A stretch of DNA of 8,438 bases from Nitrospirota bacterium (GCA_015485235.1 WFTX01000259.1:1-8438); one strand, 5' to 3'. Counted from the stretch's first letter, positions 1 to 6,609 are shown. Numbers and translations: made by a program. Notes: generated by a model from the letters alone, not told the origin.

Positions 1-594
1 CTTCCGGTGAGTAGGTGTCCCTACAAACGCTATTACTATTCTTGGATCCTTTATCTTTTCCTGCTCTGCCTGACACCATATCAAAGGATCAATATAATTA
101 GGAATCACATGAATATTGTCATTGTATATTTCCAGATGCCGTCTGAGTTCTTCTGTTGAGACAGTCACCAAGTCAGCGCTCCGAAGGAGTTTCACAATAG
201 CACTCCTCTCCCTGTCATCGAACAGATAAGATGTAACGGGTGTATTAACCAGGAGATCATCCGTCTCATAAACAACCTTCTGATGTGGCCCCGCCAGTTT
301 CTCAATCACACGGTCATGGAATAATACAGATCGCTGAACAAGGATCACATCTGCCATATATAATTGTTTCTTATTGATATAGTATCTGCCCCTCTTGTAT
401 TCAAGCGGTGAATAAATTGTTATTCTGTCCTTCAACAATCTGAACGGGCTGTGGACCCTGATAGTGGGACAGGCAAGTTCAGGTTTTTCAAGTGATAGAT
501 ATGCAACTTTTATTGCTCTGCTCCCCTTTAAATGTGTGTTATCAACACCGCCTCCCGCTTCTTCCGCCAAATCAGAAAACGCAATAGCCCTCAT
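1..594 (-). CDS. Glycosyltransferase, GT4-like (N-terminal 198 residues; gene continues past the left edge)
   Basis: The reading frame is open from ATG at 594 to the window edge, so only the N-terminal part is present. It looks like a GT-B fold (GT4-type) glycosyltransferase. After an unusual ~25-residue leader the Rossmann-like part starts near residue 26. Typical blocks follow: VYETDD (108-113), a VTVSTEEL block after a helix (143-150), VIPNYID (163-169), and the start of the second domain FVGTPTH (190-196). In this family these blocks surround the donor-sugar cleft; the C-terminal catalytic E-x7-E region lies outside the window. The start is supported by GGGGAG eight bases upstream. The ATG overlaps the TGA of the sulfotransferase gene (ATGA), so the two are probably translated together. 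A role in building a surface or flagellin glycan is inferred from the neighbours. Donor and acceptor cannot be read from the sequence. Confidence 0.8.
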   Translation of the reverse strand, partial: MRAIAFSDLAEEAGGGVDNTHLKGSRAIKVAYLSLEKPELACPTIRVHSPFRLLKDRITIYSPLEYKRGRYYINKKQLYMADVILVQRSVLFHDRVIEKLAGPHQKVVYETDDLLVNTPVTSYLFDDRERSAIVKLLRSADLVTVSTEELRRHLEIYNDNIHVIPNYIDPLIWCQAEQEKIKDPRIVIAFVGTPTHRK

Positions 595-2804
595 AACACA
601 TTCTCCCCTTTTAGTCGGATTGTCTCGCGCACTATCAACAGGTTCTTTTGAGCTTCTTCATACTGCGCTTTGTGCTTGAGAGCATGGCTCAACAACAGTT
701 CTGCCTGAGCGAGTTTTCCTTTCTGAAAAGAAATGACACCGAGGTTGTTCAGCACATCTGAATCAGTCGGGTCAATCTCAAGAGCCTTCTGCAGAAAATT
801 TTCTGCAGTATCCATCATCCCGAGAACAAAACAAATCTCTCCGATAACAGAGAGCCCTTTGGGTGATAAGTGTTCCACTTTCATCTGTTCTATCAGATCT
901 TCCAGTAGTGGCAGTATATGTCTGAAGTCTTTCACCACAGGCCTCATTTCAGCCACGATCTTTTCCAGTTCCACAACTTCAGACTCCAGTCGTTCAATAC
1001 CCTCTCTGCTATCGAGCAGGAGCTTCCACAAAAGACTGTTTATTCTTTGCAGCTCTGCAACTGACTTTCCGCCATTCATCGCACAAAGAATATCCTCGTC
1101 CTTAATATCAATTGGCGAAATCTCTGTAGCATAAATCTCCCCCCTGTCTGTAGCAATGCCCGCACTCCTGGATCGTCCTGAAACCTTTTCTCTATATCCG
1201 GATCCTGTTTCTTCAAGCATGTTCAGATATAGAGATTTGACCCTCTCCGGTATCCTGGGATTTTTTAAAACCTCATCCAGGGAACCACTGTGATGTCTGA
1301 GTCTGTAAAACACATGATGGCATGCTGATTTGAGACCTTCCGGTTCAACGCCGAGAAAAGTAAATATCCGCAACAGCTCATCCTCGGGATCATGAAAAAA
1401 GCTATCGTAATGGGTGATTATACGGGTATCAGGAGTGGTGGCGTCCATTATGCTCCTGTTGTATATGTACCAGAGGTTATATGCGAAGACATCCGTTGTT
1501 CCTCCCCTTCTCTGAAGGGAACGTGCTACCTCTGCCGGATTTCTGAGACAGATCACTGTTTTTATTCCGCTACACAGACTTTTCCAGAATGGCAGGGTAA
1601 GTGAGTTGCGGGGATCTTTCCAGCCCCAGAACGGTTGTCCTTTGTATTTAAGTATCAGTTCCTCCGCAGGACCCCTGAGGTGAATAAGCTCTGTACTGTG
1701 TTCCCATCCCTCCTCAGGCGTGGGCGGCAGATCCCAACTGCCACCAAGGGCCTCCAGGATGTGATCATTCATGACCAGAAAATGTGTATTCTCCCAGAAC
1801 CCTTCAGGATTATCTGCGGACGGATTTATTAATTCCTCTTCTTCCCCGAGATAGAGTCCACAGAGATTAAGCAGACGTGCGACCATGGATGTACCAGAAC
1901 GGTGCATGCCTGAAATACAGCAAACTGTCCCGGCGGCATCCTTTACAGTTTCCTGAACAGCCTCATTCTCTGCCTGGACATAGACTGAGATCGTCCTGTT
2001 TCTTACTCCTCTGGAAACATCTCCTTCCGCTGGATAGCCTAATTGTTTCAGCAGAGGACCTGTATCCCTCTGGATTATCATCTGTTCTTCAGGGGTCAGG
2101 TTATCTCGCCACCTGCCGATCCTCCTGCTGTGGTCATGCCTGTACCAGATTTCCTGGTGCCTGGCTTGATAGGAGCCTTCTGTCTCATTCTGGATTTTTT
2201 TGCAGAAGGATTCCACAGATTCATGCCAACGGAGTCCGAGGTAGGACAGAACCCTTTCCGCTGTACCTTCTGGTTCAAGCACCAGGTCTTCGTATCTGAT
2301 CTGAAGATGAGGGACCCTGGAAAGATCGTCAAGCCCAATCTCCATTATTTCCTTCCAGGCGAGAGCAGCCCTGACAGGACCTGAATAATGAGTCATCAGG
2401 TCCTTCCATGAGGGAGGTTTCAGATGGGACCAGTCCGATCCTCCTATCCCCGGGACCATGGAACATGCCACATCACGACCGTCTCTTACAATATGGATGA
2501 TCTTCGCTTCCGGGAAGATGCTCCTGATATATGGAATCCTCAGGATGTTCCGTGGACATTTCTCCACCATCAGTCCATGGTGGGACCTGCCTCTTTCCTC
2601 GAACCACCCACGGACCTTCTCTCTGACCGCCTCAGTAGCGTGTTCTGCTGTAAGACGGTGGCTTTCATTTACTCCATGTCCCCCCATTTCCCAGACTTCA
2701 TGGGCCTCAAAAATGTATAGCACATCAGGATGAGTGGCAATCAATTCCCCGAGTATATTCGTTCCTGATCTGGCACAGCCAACAATCAAGGCTATATTCA
2801 TCAT
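591..2804 (-). CDS. Tandem sulfotransferase-domain protein with C-terminal TPR region
   Basis: A 737-residue protein with two separate PAPS-type sulfotransferase domains. Domain 1 (about 1-258) has the 5'-phosphosulfate loop GCARSGTN (9-16), the 3'-phosphate loop VRDGRDVACS (106-115, R107 and S115), YEDLVLEPE (171-179) and GRWRDNL (230-236). Domain 2 (about 293-545) repeats the plan: GMHRSGTS (299-306), GWKDPR (394-399), LRNPAEVARS (420-429, R421 and S429 at the same eight-residue spacing) and YDSFFHDPE (466-474). A probable coiled coil follows (about 585-645), then two TPR-like repeats (about 651-720, e.g. AENFLQKALEIDP then LNNLGV). No signal peptide or membrane segment is seen, so it should be cytoplasmic. 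The known family reaction is sulfate transfer from PAPS to a sugar or protein hydroxyl. The acceptor is unknown; a flagellar glycan is inference. ATG codons lie at 2804 and 2801; AGAGG (2809-2813) is 4 and 7 nt away, favouring 2801. A sigma-54-like promoter lies upstream. Confidence 0.85.
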   Translation of the reverse strand: MMNIALIVGCARSGTNILGELIATHPDVLYIFEAHEVWEMGGHGVNESHRLTAEHATEAVREKVRGWFEERGRSHHGLMVEKCPRNILRIPYIRSIFPEAKIIHIVRDGRDVACSMVPGIGGSDWSHLKPPSWKDLMTHYSGPVRAALAWKEIMEIGLDDLSRVPHLQIRYEDLVLEPEGTAERVLSYLGLRWHESVESFCKKIQNETEGSYQARHQEIWYRHDHSRRIGRWRDNLTPEEQMIIQRDTGPLLKQLGYPAEGDVSRGVRNRTISVYVQAENEAVQETVKDAAGTVCCISGMHRSGTSMVARLLNLCGLYLGEEEELINPSADNPEGFWENTHFLVMNDHILEALGGSWDLPPTPEEGWEHSTELIHLRGPAEELILKYKGQPFWGWKDPRNSLTLPFWKSLCSGIKTVICLRNPAEVARSLQRRGGTTDVFAYNLWYIYNRSIMDATTPDTRIITHYDSFFHDPEDELLRIFTFLGVEPEGLKSACHHVFYRLRHHSGSLDEVLKNPRIPERVKSLYLNMLEETGSGYREKVSGRSRSAGIATDRGEIYATEISPIDIKDEDILCAMNGGKSVAELQRINSLLWKLLLDSREGIERLESEVVELEKIVAEMRPVVKDFRHILPLLEDLIEQMKVEHLSPKGLSVIGEICFVLGMMDTAENFLQKALEIDPTDSDVLNNLGVISFQKGKLAQAELLLSHALKHKAQYEEAQKNLLIVRETIRLKGENVL

Positions 2805-2852
2805 CCAACCTCTGTTTTTCTCCCGTTACCCCCGGAAGACGGTTTTGGCCCG

Positions 2853-2866
2853 GTCAATTTCTTGAC
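2853..2866. repeat. Short inverted repeat GTCAA-N4-TTGAC in the sulfotransferase leader
   Basis: GTCAA (2853-2857) and TTGAC (2862-2866) form a perfect 5-bp inverted repeat with a 4-nt gap. It lies between the predicted sigma-54 start site and the sulfotransferase ATG. It could be a small RNA hairpin or an operator half-site pair. It is short enough to be chance. Confidence 0.3.
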
Positions 2867-2890
2867 TCACAGACAGCCTGCATCACAAAG

Positions 2891-2907
2891 AAGCAATCTT
2901 CATGCCA
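2891..2907 (-). promoter_or_regulatory. Sigma-54 (RpoN) promoter, -24/-12 type
   Basis: On the minus strand the sequence reads TGGCATGAAGATTGCT. It matches the sigma-54 consensus TGGCACG-N4-TTGCW at every fixed position except one C-to-T change, where a pyrimidine is usual. The GG (2905-2906) and GC (2893-2894) are separated by the required 10 nt. A start near 2880 would give a leader of about 75-80 nt before the sulfotransferase gene. Sigma-54 drives flagellar genes in many polar flagellates and needs an NtrC-type activator. No activator gene or proven activator site is in the window. Confidence 0.75.
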
Positions 2908-2938
2908 TAACGTGCTGTGAGGGGATGCAAGGCAGGTT

Positions 2939-2954
2939 CTGCCCGGACGGGCAG
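2939..2954. repeat. GC-rich inverted repeat (CTGCCCG-GA-CGGGCAG) after the fliT-like gene
   Basis: This is a perfect 7-bp inverted repeat (or 6 bp with a 4-nt loop), 28 nt past the fliT-like stop and about 32 nt upstream of the sigma-54 -24 box. On the plus strand it overlaps another possible stem, GGCAG-GTT-CTGCC (2931-2943), so the two hairpins would compete. On the minus strand no U-run follows it, so it is not a classical Rho-independent terminator. It may stabilise the 3' end of the fliD operon mRNA or be a protein-binding palindrome. The remainder of the 177 bp gap holds only the sigma-54 site and the sulfotransferase leader. Confidence 0.45.
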
Positions 2955-2981
2955 GTAAGTGGAGGGATATTTGCGGGGTTT

Positions 2982-3380
2982 TCAGGCATTCAGGCAGAGG
3001 TTTCTGCCCTGTCTCTCTCCTGATCCTCTCTGGCAGAAGCCTTTTTTCATCTGTTCAAGCCTGTTGAGCCTCCCGAGGATACCGTTCATCTCGGACCTGA
3101 TCCTCTCTTTTATCTCCCTGTCCATTTCTATGATCTCCAGAATCATCTCCTTGAAAGAGGGGGAATTTTCTTCCTCCTCCCGGGAGGATTCTTCCTCTGA
3201 ACCGTCAAAAAGAGCAGACTTCTCCGCCGTGATGTCAATTTTTTGTATCTTTTCAACAACCTTGCTCCTCCGTTCCTGAAGATCAAAGAGCAATTCGATC
3301 CGGTCCTCCCTGACCGCTTCCATCTGTGCCTCTACAAGTGCCCTCAACTCGGAAATCAGGCTGTATATTTCTCCCTTCAT
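2982..3380 (-). CDS. FliT-like flagellar chaperone (coiled-coil protein)
   Basis: A 132-residue, almost wholly helical and highly charged protein. Residues 1-50 form a long amphipathic helix with the pattern of FliT/FlgN-type export chaperones (ISELRALVEAQ, then LLFDLQERRSKVVEKI). A very acidic, serine-rich stretch follows (61-72), then a second long helix (75-113). The basic C-terminal tail contains two cysteines (116 and 129). Its start overlaps the fliS stop as ATGA, so it is almost certainly translationally coupled to fliS and is the last gene of the flaG-fliD-fliS operon, the usual place for fliT. In known systems FliT binds FliD and keeps it export-competent. The family has weak sequence conservation, so the assignment rests on position, size and helical pattern. 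A generic coiled-coil protein cannot be excluded. Confidence 0.6.
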   Translation of the reverse strand: MKGEIYSLISELRALVEAQMEAVREDRIELLFDLQERRSKVVEKIQKIDITAEKSALFDGSEEESSREEEENSPSFKEMILEIIEMDREIKERIRSEMNGILGRLNRLEQMKKGFCQRGSGERQGRNLCLNA

Positions 3381-3793
3381 GCCCTGACCCCCATCTCTTC
3401 CCTGTTTTCAGCAATGCGAGATCCGCCACTCTGCACCTTCTCAATCTCTTTCCATCCATCCCTGATCATATCAATAACCCTTATCGCCACATCCACTGCA
3501 TCAGAATCGTTTCTCATATTTGCATGAAAGATCCTGTCCAGGACAAAGTCATAGAGCCTCTTCAGGTTGGGTGATATCTCACCCCCGGCATTCATGTCAA
3601 GGGAACTGGAAAGTTCACCTATTATTGCAGTCGCCTTTCCCAGGTAAAGTCCCTTTGAGGCAATATCACCTCTTTCCATTGCCTCCCGCCCCATCTTCAG
3701 AAAGTTCACGGCTCCGTCAAAAAGAAGTGAGACAATTCTTACGCGATCCGCCGTATTCACCTGGACTTTCCTGTATTCCTCCACTGCTGTCAT
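3377..3793 (-). CDS. fliS: Flagellin export chaperone FliS
   Basis: At 138 residues this matches the usual FliS length. The N-terminus has the family pattern EYRKVQVNTAD (6-16), followed by a helix with LLFDGAVNFLK (23-33), the FliS signature near the flagellin-binding groove. The later helices include the block around YLGKATAIIGELSSSLD (50-66) and the helix at 77-95. FliS binds the C-terminal D0 segment of flagellin in the cytoplasm, preventing early polymerisation and delivering it to the FlhA export gate. The start is supported by GGAGGTG eight bases upstream. The gene lies 15 nt after fliD and overlaps the fliT-like gene by 4 nt. The C-terminal 20 residues (119-138) look disordered. Confidence 0.9.
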   Translation of the reverse strand: MTAVEEYRKVQVNTADRVRIVSLLFDGAVNFLKMGREAMERGDIASKGLYLGKATAIIGELSSSLDMNAGGEISPNLKRLYDFVLDRIFHANMRNDSDAVDVAIRVIDMIRDGWKEIEKVQSGGSRIAENREEMGVRA

Positions 3794-3808
3794 ATCAAAA
3801 CACCTCCG

Positions 3809-5176
3809 TCAAGAATTATTCCATAGTCCTGTAAGGCCGCCCAGGAAACTGGACTGGGCGGAAAGCCCGGCAAGGAGAGACTCAAGGGCTGCAAACTGCC
3901 TTCTCAGGTCCTCCTCCATCCTCTCCAGTTTCGCTTCAAGTTCTGAAATATCGTCCGATATATCTTCCACCCTCGACTGAAGTCCGCTCACCCTTATATG
4001 TATTGCTCCGTCATAGGCGTCCGTAACATCATCGACATAATCGTATATCCTGACACCTATCCCGTTAGTACTGTCCGTGAATATGTCAGCCACCCCATCG
4101 ATATCAGAGGCGAGTTTTTCATTCAGTGTAGTCGTGTTCAGTGATAGTGTCCCGTCCCTGTTTGTGGAAATACCGATCTGTGAAAGTGCCCTGAGGTCCT
4201 CGGGGAGACCGGAGACCCTGCTCGTTATTATGCTTCTGAGATGATTTATTATGTTTTTTGCCGTTGACTCCCCGTTCAATGGACCTCCCGTATTCGTCTG
4301 GGTGTCGTAGGTTGAGTTCTGAGAGATATAATTGACGATATTGTTATAGGCATCAACAAAGTCCTGTATGTTTCCGACGATGCTGTCGGTATCATTGCTT
4401 ACTGTTATTGTTGCTGATGACGAACCCTTTTTCAGGGTAAAGGTGATCCCGTCGAGGACATCGCTGATGGTATTGCTGCTCCTTGTGACCTGGAGCGTAT
4501 CAACAGTGAATACAGCGTCCTGGGCCGCCTTCAGCTCCACAGGATTGGTCTGCATATCAAGCACAGACTGGTCCAGTGTAACCGTAATGCCGTAATCAGC
4601 ACCGGTGGTATTGCTTGTAAGGATGAGCTTGTATGAGGGAGAACTTGTGGTCCCTGTATTCACCACCGTGGCCTCCACCTCTACATCCCCGGTATAAGTA
4701 AGATCATTTATCGCCGCAGCAAGATCCTCAAGGGTCATGTCAGAGGAAGCCGTAATAGACTGGCTTTCCCCGTTTATGGTGAATTCGAATTTGTTCCCCG
4801 CCTGCAGAACAATCGTGGTGTCCTTGTCTGAGAGTCCTGTCTGATGGGTGATCTTGTGGGCCTGGGCAAGCTGGGTAATGGAGATATCATAGTTGCCGGC
4901 ACTGGCTGAATTACTTACAGAGACTCCGAGGACGGTCTCATCACTCACGGAACCGGTCTTCACAAAGAAAGAAGAGACCGTCCTCAGATTGTCTGCTGCA
5001 TCCTTGAGGGCAGAGACCTTCGAGGAAAGCTGGCTGTAGGCGCTTATGGTCTGGTTGTAATCGGACTGCCTGTCCTCAAGCCGGTTTATGGGTTGCCGCT
5101 CCAGTTGCAGAATCCCGCTTATCAGGCTGTCGTAGTCTATTCCCGAACTCAGTCCTATCCCACTGATCACGGACAT
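3809..5176 (-). CDS. fliD: Flagellar filament cap protein FliD (HAP2)
   Basis: A 455-residue FliD of normal length. FliD_N covers about residues 1-105, with the typical opening MSVISGIGLSSGIDYDSLIS and then QLERQPINRLEDR (24-36). The variable Ser/Thr-rich middle (106-215) matches the exposed leg domains. FliD_C covers about 220-445, including DFVDAYNNIVNYI (272-284), IGISTNRDGTLSLN (334-347) and a C-terminal coiled coil (395-432). It ends in QFAALESLLAGLSAQSSFL (427-445), the FliD-type analogue of the D0 tail. FliD forms the oligomeric cap at the filament tip and folds incoming flagellin; it is exported without a cleaved signal. GGGAGG lies 8 nt upstream of the ATG, inside the end of flaG. 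The gap to flaG is 3 nt, so the two are coupled. Confidence 0.95.
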   Translation of the reverse strand: MSVISGIGLSSGIDYDSLISGILQLERQPINRLEDRQSDYNQTISAYSQLSSKVSALKDAADNLRTVSSFFVKTGSVSDETVLGVSVSNSASAGNYDISITQLAQAHKITHQTGLSDKDTTIVLQAGNKFEFTINGESQSITASSDMTLEDLAAAINDLTYTGDVEVEATVVNTGTTSSPSYKLILTSNTTGADYGITVTLDQSVLDMQTNPVELKAAQDAVFTVDTLQVTRSSNTISDVLDGITFTLKKGSSSATITVSNDTDSIVGNIQDFVDAYNNIVNYISQNSTYDTQTNTGGPLNGESTAKNIINHLRSIITSRVSGLPEDLRALSQIGISTNRDGTLSLNTTTLNEKLASDIDGVADIFTDSTNGIGVRIYDYVDDVTDAYDGAIHIRVSGLQSRVEDISDDISELEAKLERMEEDLRRQFAALESLLAGLSAQSSFLGGLTGLWNNS

Positions 5177-5179
5177 CTG

Positions 5180-5539
5180 CTATACCTCCCTGTCCAGCAA
5201 GGCTCCACCCATATCCTGAAGCCTCTTCAATATCTGGATGTACTCTTCCGGGGGTATCTGCCTGATCACTTCACCGCTCTCCTTGTCAACAACCTTCACC
5301 ACCACCTGATTCAGTTCCCTGTCGATCTCGAATCTGAGAGACCGTCCAAGCAGTTTCTCTGCAAGGGTCTCCTTTTCCGGCTTTTCCTCTACGGTCTCCC
5401 TCAGCCGCTCTAATGCCCTTGCGTCCTCCTTCTGACCACTCTCACTGGAAGGATTGGATCGTCCACCGGCCACCTTCTGTTCACTGGCAGGCCGGGTGAT
5501 GATCTGGGTCATAACCATATTTTTACTGTTAACCACCAT
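5180..5539 (-). CDS. flaG: FlaG family flagellar protein
   Basis: A 119-residue FlaG protein. The N-terminal 60 residues are hydrophilic and look disordered. The conserved FlaG domain occupies about 65-115: LRFEIDRELNQVVVKVVD (68-85), SGEVIRQIPPEEY (88-100), then a helix ILKRLQDM. The RQIPPEE core is the family hallmark. In several bacteria FlaG limits filament length, but its mechanism is not settled. The ATG at 5539 is supported by AAAGGA 8 nt upstream, at 5548-5553. That ribosome site sits directly against the hairpin after flagellin, so the fold of the hairpin could affect flaG translation. No separate promoter was seen in the 59 nt before it, so expression probably comes by read-through from flagellin. 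Confidence 0.92.
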   Translation of the reverse strand: MVVNSKNMVMTQIITRPASEQKVAGGRSNPSSESGQKEDARALERLRETVEEKPEKETLAEKLLGRSLRFEIDRELNQVVVKVVDKESGEVIRQIPPEEYIQILKRLQDMGGALLDREV

Positions 5540-5553
5540 CGTTCCGATCCTTT

Positions 5554-5597
5554 AAGGAAAGGGACGGTAGGATTATCAGCCGTCCCTTTCCTTTTTT
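5554..5597. terminator. Strong hairpin between flagellin and flaG
   Basis: A perfect 14-bp inverted repeat: AAGGAAAGGGACGG (5554-5567), a 12-nt loop, and its complement (5580-5593). On the plus strand a T6 run (5592-5597) follows the second arm, so the classic Rho-independent form faces left to right, antisense to flagellin. On the minus strand the hairpin begins 5 nt after the flagellin stop, but only TT and then AAAGG follow, so it should act as a partial terminator or mRNA stabiliser. This fits the common pattern of abundant flagellin mRNA with lower read-through into flaG-fliD. Which strand it acts on is inference. Confidence 0.7.
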
Positions 5598-5598
5598 A

Positions 5599-6441
5599 TT
5601 ACTGTAACAGTGACAAAGCGGTCTGCGGGAGGACATTAGCCTGAGCAAGTATCGCCGTTGAGGCCTGGACCAGAATCTGGTTCCTGGTAAAGACCGCCGT
5701 CTCATAGGCAAAGTCAGCATCCCTGATACGAGAATCTGCTGCAGAGAGATTTTCAGACGCTATCCTGAGGTTCGAGATGGTATTGTCGAGCCTGTTCTGG
5801 ACCGCACCAAGGGTGCCTCTCCTTGTGGCGACCGTGTTTATGGCCGAGTCGATCTGTGTCAGGGCCGACTGGGCATTGTCTGCCGAAGAGATTGTTCCGA
5901 AAGTCCCTGTAAGGCCGAGGTTTGTCGTCTTGGTCGCACCAACGCCTGAGAAGAATGTGATCCTGTCATTCGCGGTGTTCTTGAACCCGACCTGGAGTGT
6001 GACACCGGTAGTGCTCTTCGAGCCGTCAAGCAGCTTCGTCCCGTTGAACTCGGTCACATCGGCGATCCTGTCGATCTCGGATTTGAGCTGCTGATACTCA
6101 TTGTCCAGGGCTGATCTCTCGGTCGCTCCGAGGGTCCCGTTTGCCGCTTCTTCTGCAAGTTCCCTCATCCGGGCAAGCAGGCTCCCGATCTGGTCAAGCC
6201 CGCCCTCTGCAACCTGGGCAAGACTGATGCCGTCCTGGGCATTCCTGATCGCCACATTAACACTCCGGACATGGGCACGAAGTTTTTCTGATATGGCCAG
6301 TCCTGCAGCATCATCCTTTGCACTGTTGATTCTGAGACCGGAAGAGAGTCTCTGAACGGAAACAGCCAGCTTGTTGTTGTTGGCAGAAAGGTTCCGCTGA
6401 GCATTAAGCGACATAATGTTGGTGTTAATAACTAATGCCAT
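5599..6441 (-). CDS. fliC: Flagellin
   Basis: A 280-residue flagellin, short for the family because the outer D2/D3 domains are absent. N-terminal D0 (1-45) starts ALVINTNIMSLNAQRNL and leads to SVQRLSSGLRINSAKDDAAG (28-47). N-terminal D1 runs to about 140 and includes ARMRELAEEAANGT (90-103) and EIDRIADVTEFNGTKLLDG (122-140). A short Thr/Ser-rich bridge (141-190) replaces the variable domain. C-terminal D1 (190-235) and D0 (236-280) contain SRIRDADFAYETA (237-249) and end QANVLPQTALSLLQ. It is exported by the flagellar type III system and forms the filament. AGGAGG (6451-6456) lies 9 nt before the ATG. A sigma-28-like promoter and a likely CsrA-controlled leader lie upstream. The Ser/Thr-rich bridge is the most likely site for O-linked modification, if there is any. 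Confidence 0.97.
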   Translation of the reverse strand: MALVINTNIMSLNAQRNLSANNNKLAVSVQRLSSGLRINSAKDDAAGLAISEKLRAHVRSVNVAIRNAQDGISLAQVAEGGLDQIGSLLARMRELAEEAANGTLGATERSALDNEYQQLKSEIDRIADVTEFNGTKLLDGSKSTTGVTLQVGFKNTANDRITFFSGVGATKTTNLGLTGTFGTISSADNAQSALTQIDSAINTVATRRGTLGAVQNRLDNTISNLRIASENLSAADSRIRDADFAYETAVFTRNQILVQASTAILAQANVLPQTALSLLQ

Positions 6442-6449
6442 TTCTGTTT

Positions 6450-6485
6450 ACCTCCTTGTAAGGTTTTTGATAGCATCCGGCTATC
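6450..6485 (-). promoter_or_regulatory. Probable CsrA-binding region in the flagellin mRNA leader
   Basis: Two candidate sites are present. The downstream one, TACAAGGAGGT (6450-6460), matches 10 of 12 bases of the CsrA consensus RUACARGGAUGU (counting the preceding base) and contains the flagellin Shine-Dalgarno sequence. The upstream one is a perfect 6-bp hairpin (6469-6485, GATAGC and GCTATC arms) whose 5-nt loop CGGAT carries the GGA in the loop, the usual CsrA arrangement. The two GGA cores are 20 nt apart, close to the distance one CsrA dimer can bridge. By analogy with the Bacillus hag leader, binding would block translation. The csrA and fliW genes are not in the window. Confidence 0.55.
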
Positions 6486-6553
6486 CTTTCATTGAGATCC
6501 CGGGCCTCTACCTTCTTTCACCACCTCCTTTCCAGCCCGTCTCTCTACCCCTC

Positions 6554-6580
6554 ATATCGGACATTTCAGGAAAATCTTTA
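6554..6580 (-). promoter_or_regulatory. Sigma-28 (FliA) promoter of flagellin
   Basis: On the minus strand TAAA (6577-6580) is followed after exactly 15 nt by TCCGATAT (6554-6561). The consensus is TAAA-N15-GCCGATAA, so six of eight -10 bases match with ideal spacing. Transcription would start near 6547 and give a leader of about 105 nt. Sigma-28 control of flagellin is the usual arrangement, tying filament synthesis to hook completion through FlgM export. Confidence 0.78.
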
Positions 6581-6609
6581 ATCGGGCTGCGCCCTTCTAT
6601 ATTTTTCTC

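Noticed and set aside
1877..2384. Overlapping plus-strand frames of 140 and 113 codons opposite the sulfotransferase gene
   Set aside because: They overlap one another in different frames and are antisense to sulfotransferase domain 1, whose motifs are clear.
2851..2881. Sigma-70 promoter using TTGACC or TTGACT near 2860
   Set aside because: No acceptable -10 box lies 16-18 nt from either -35-like hexamer in the useful direction, while the sigma-54 site nearby is near consensus.
2939..2954. Rho-independent terminator for the fliD-fliS-fliT operon
   Set aside because: The stem is GC-rich but no run of T follows on the minus strand, so it is listed only as an inverted repeat.
5777..6355. Two open frames of 105 and 84 codons on the plus strand opposite flagellin
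   Set aside because: Both are shadows of the flagellin codon pattern (rich in Ala, Ser, Val), lack ribosome sites and have no recognisable domain.
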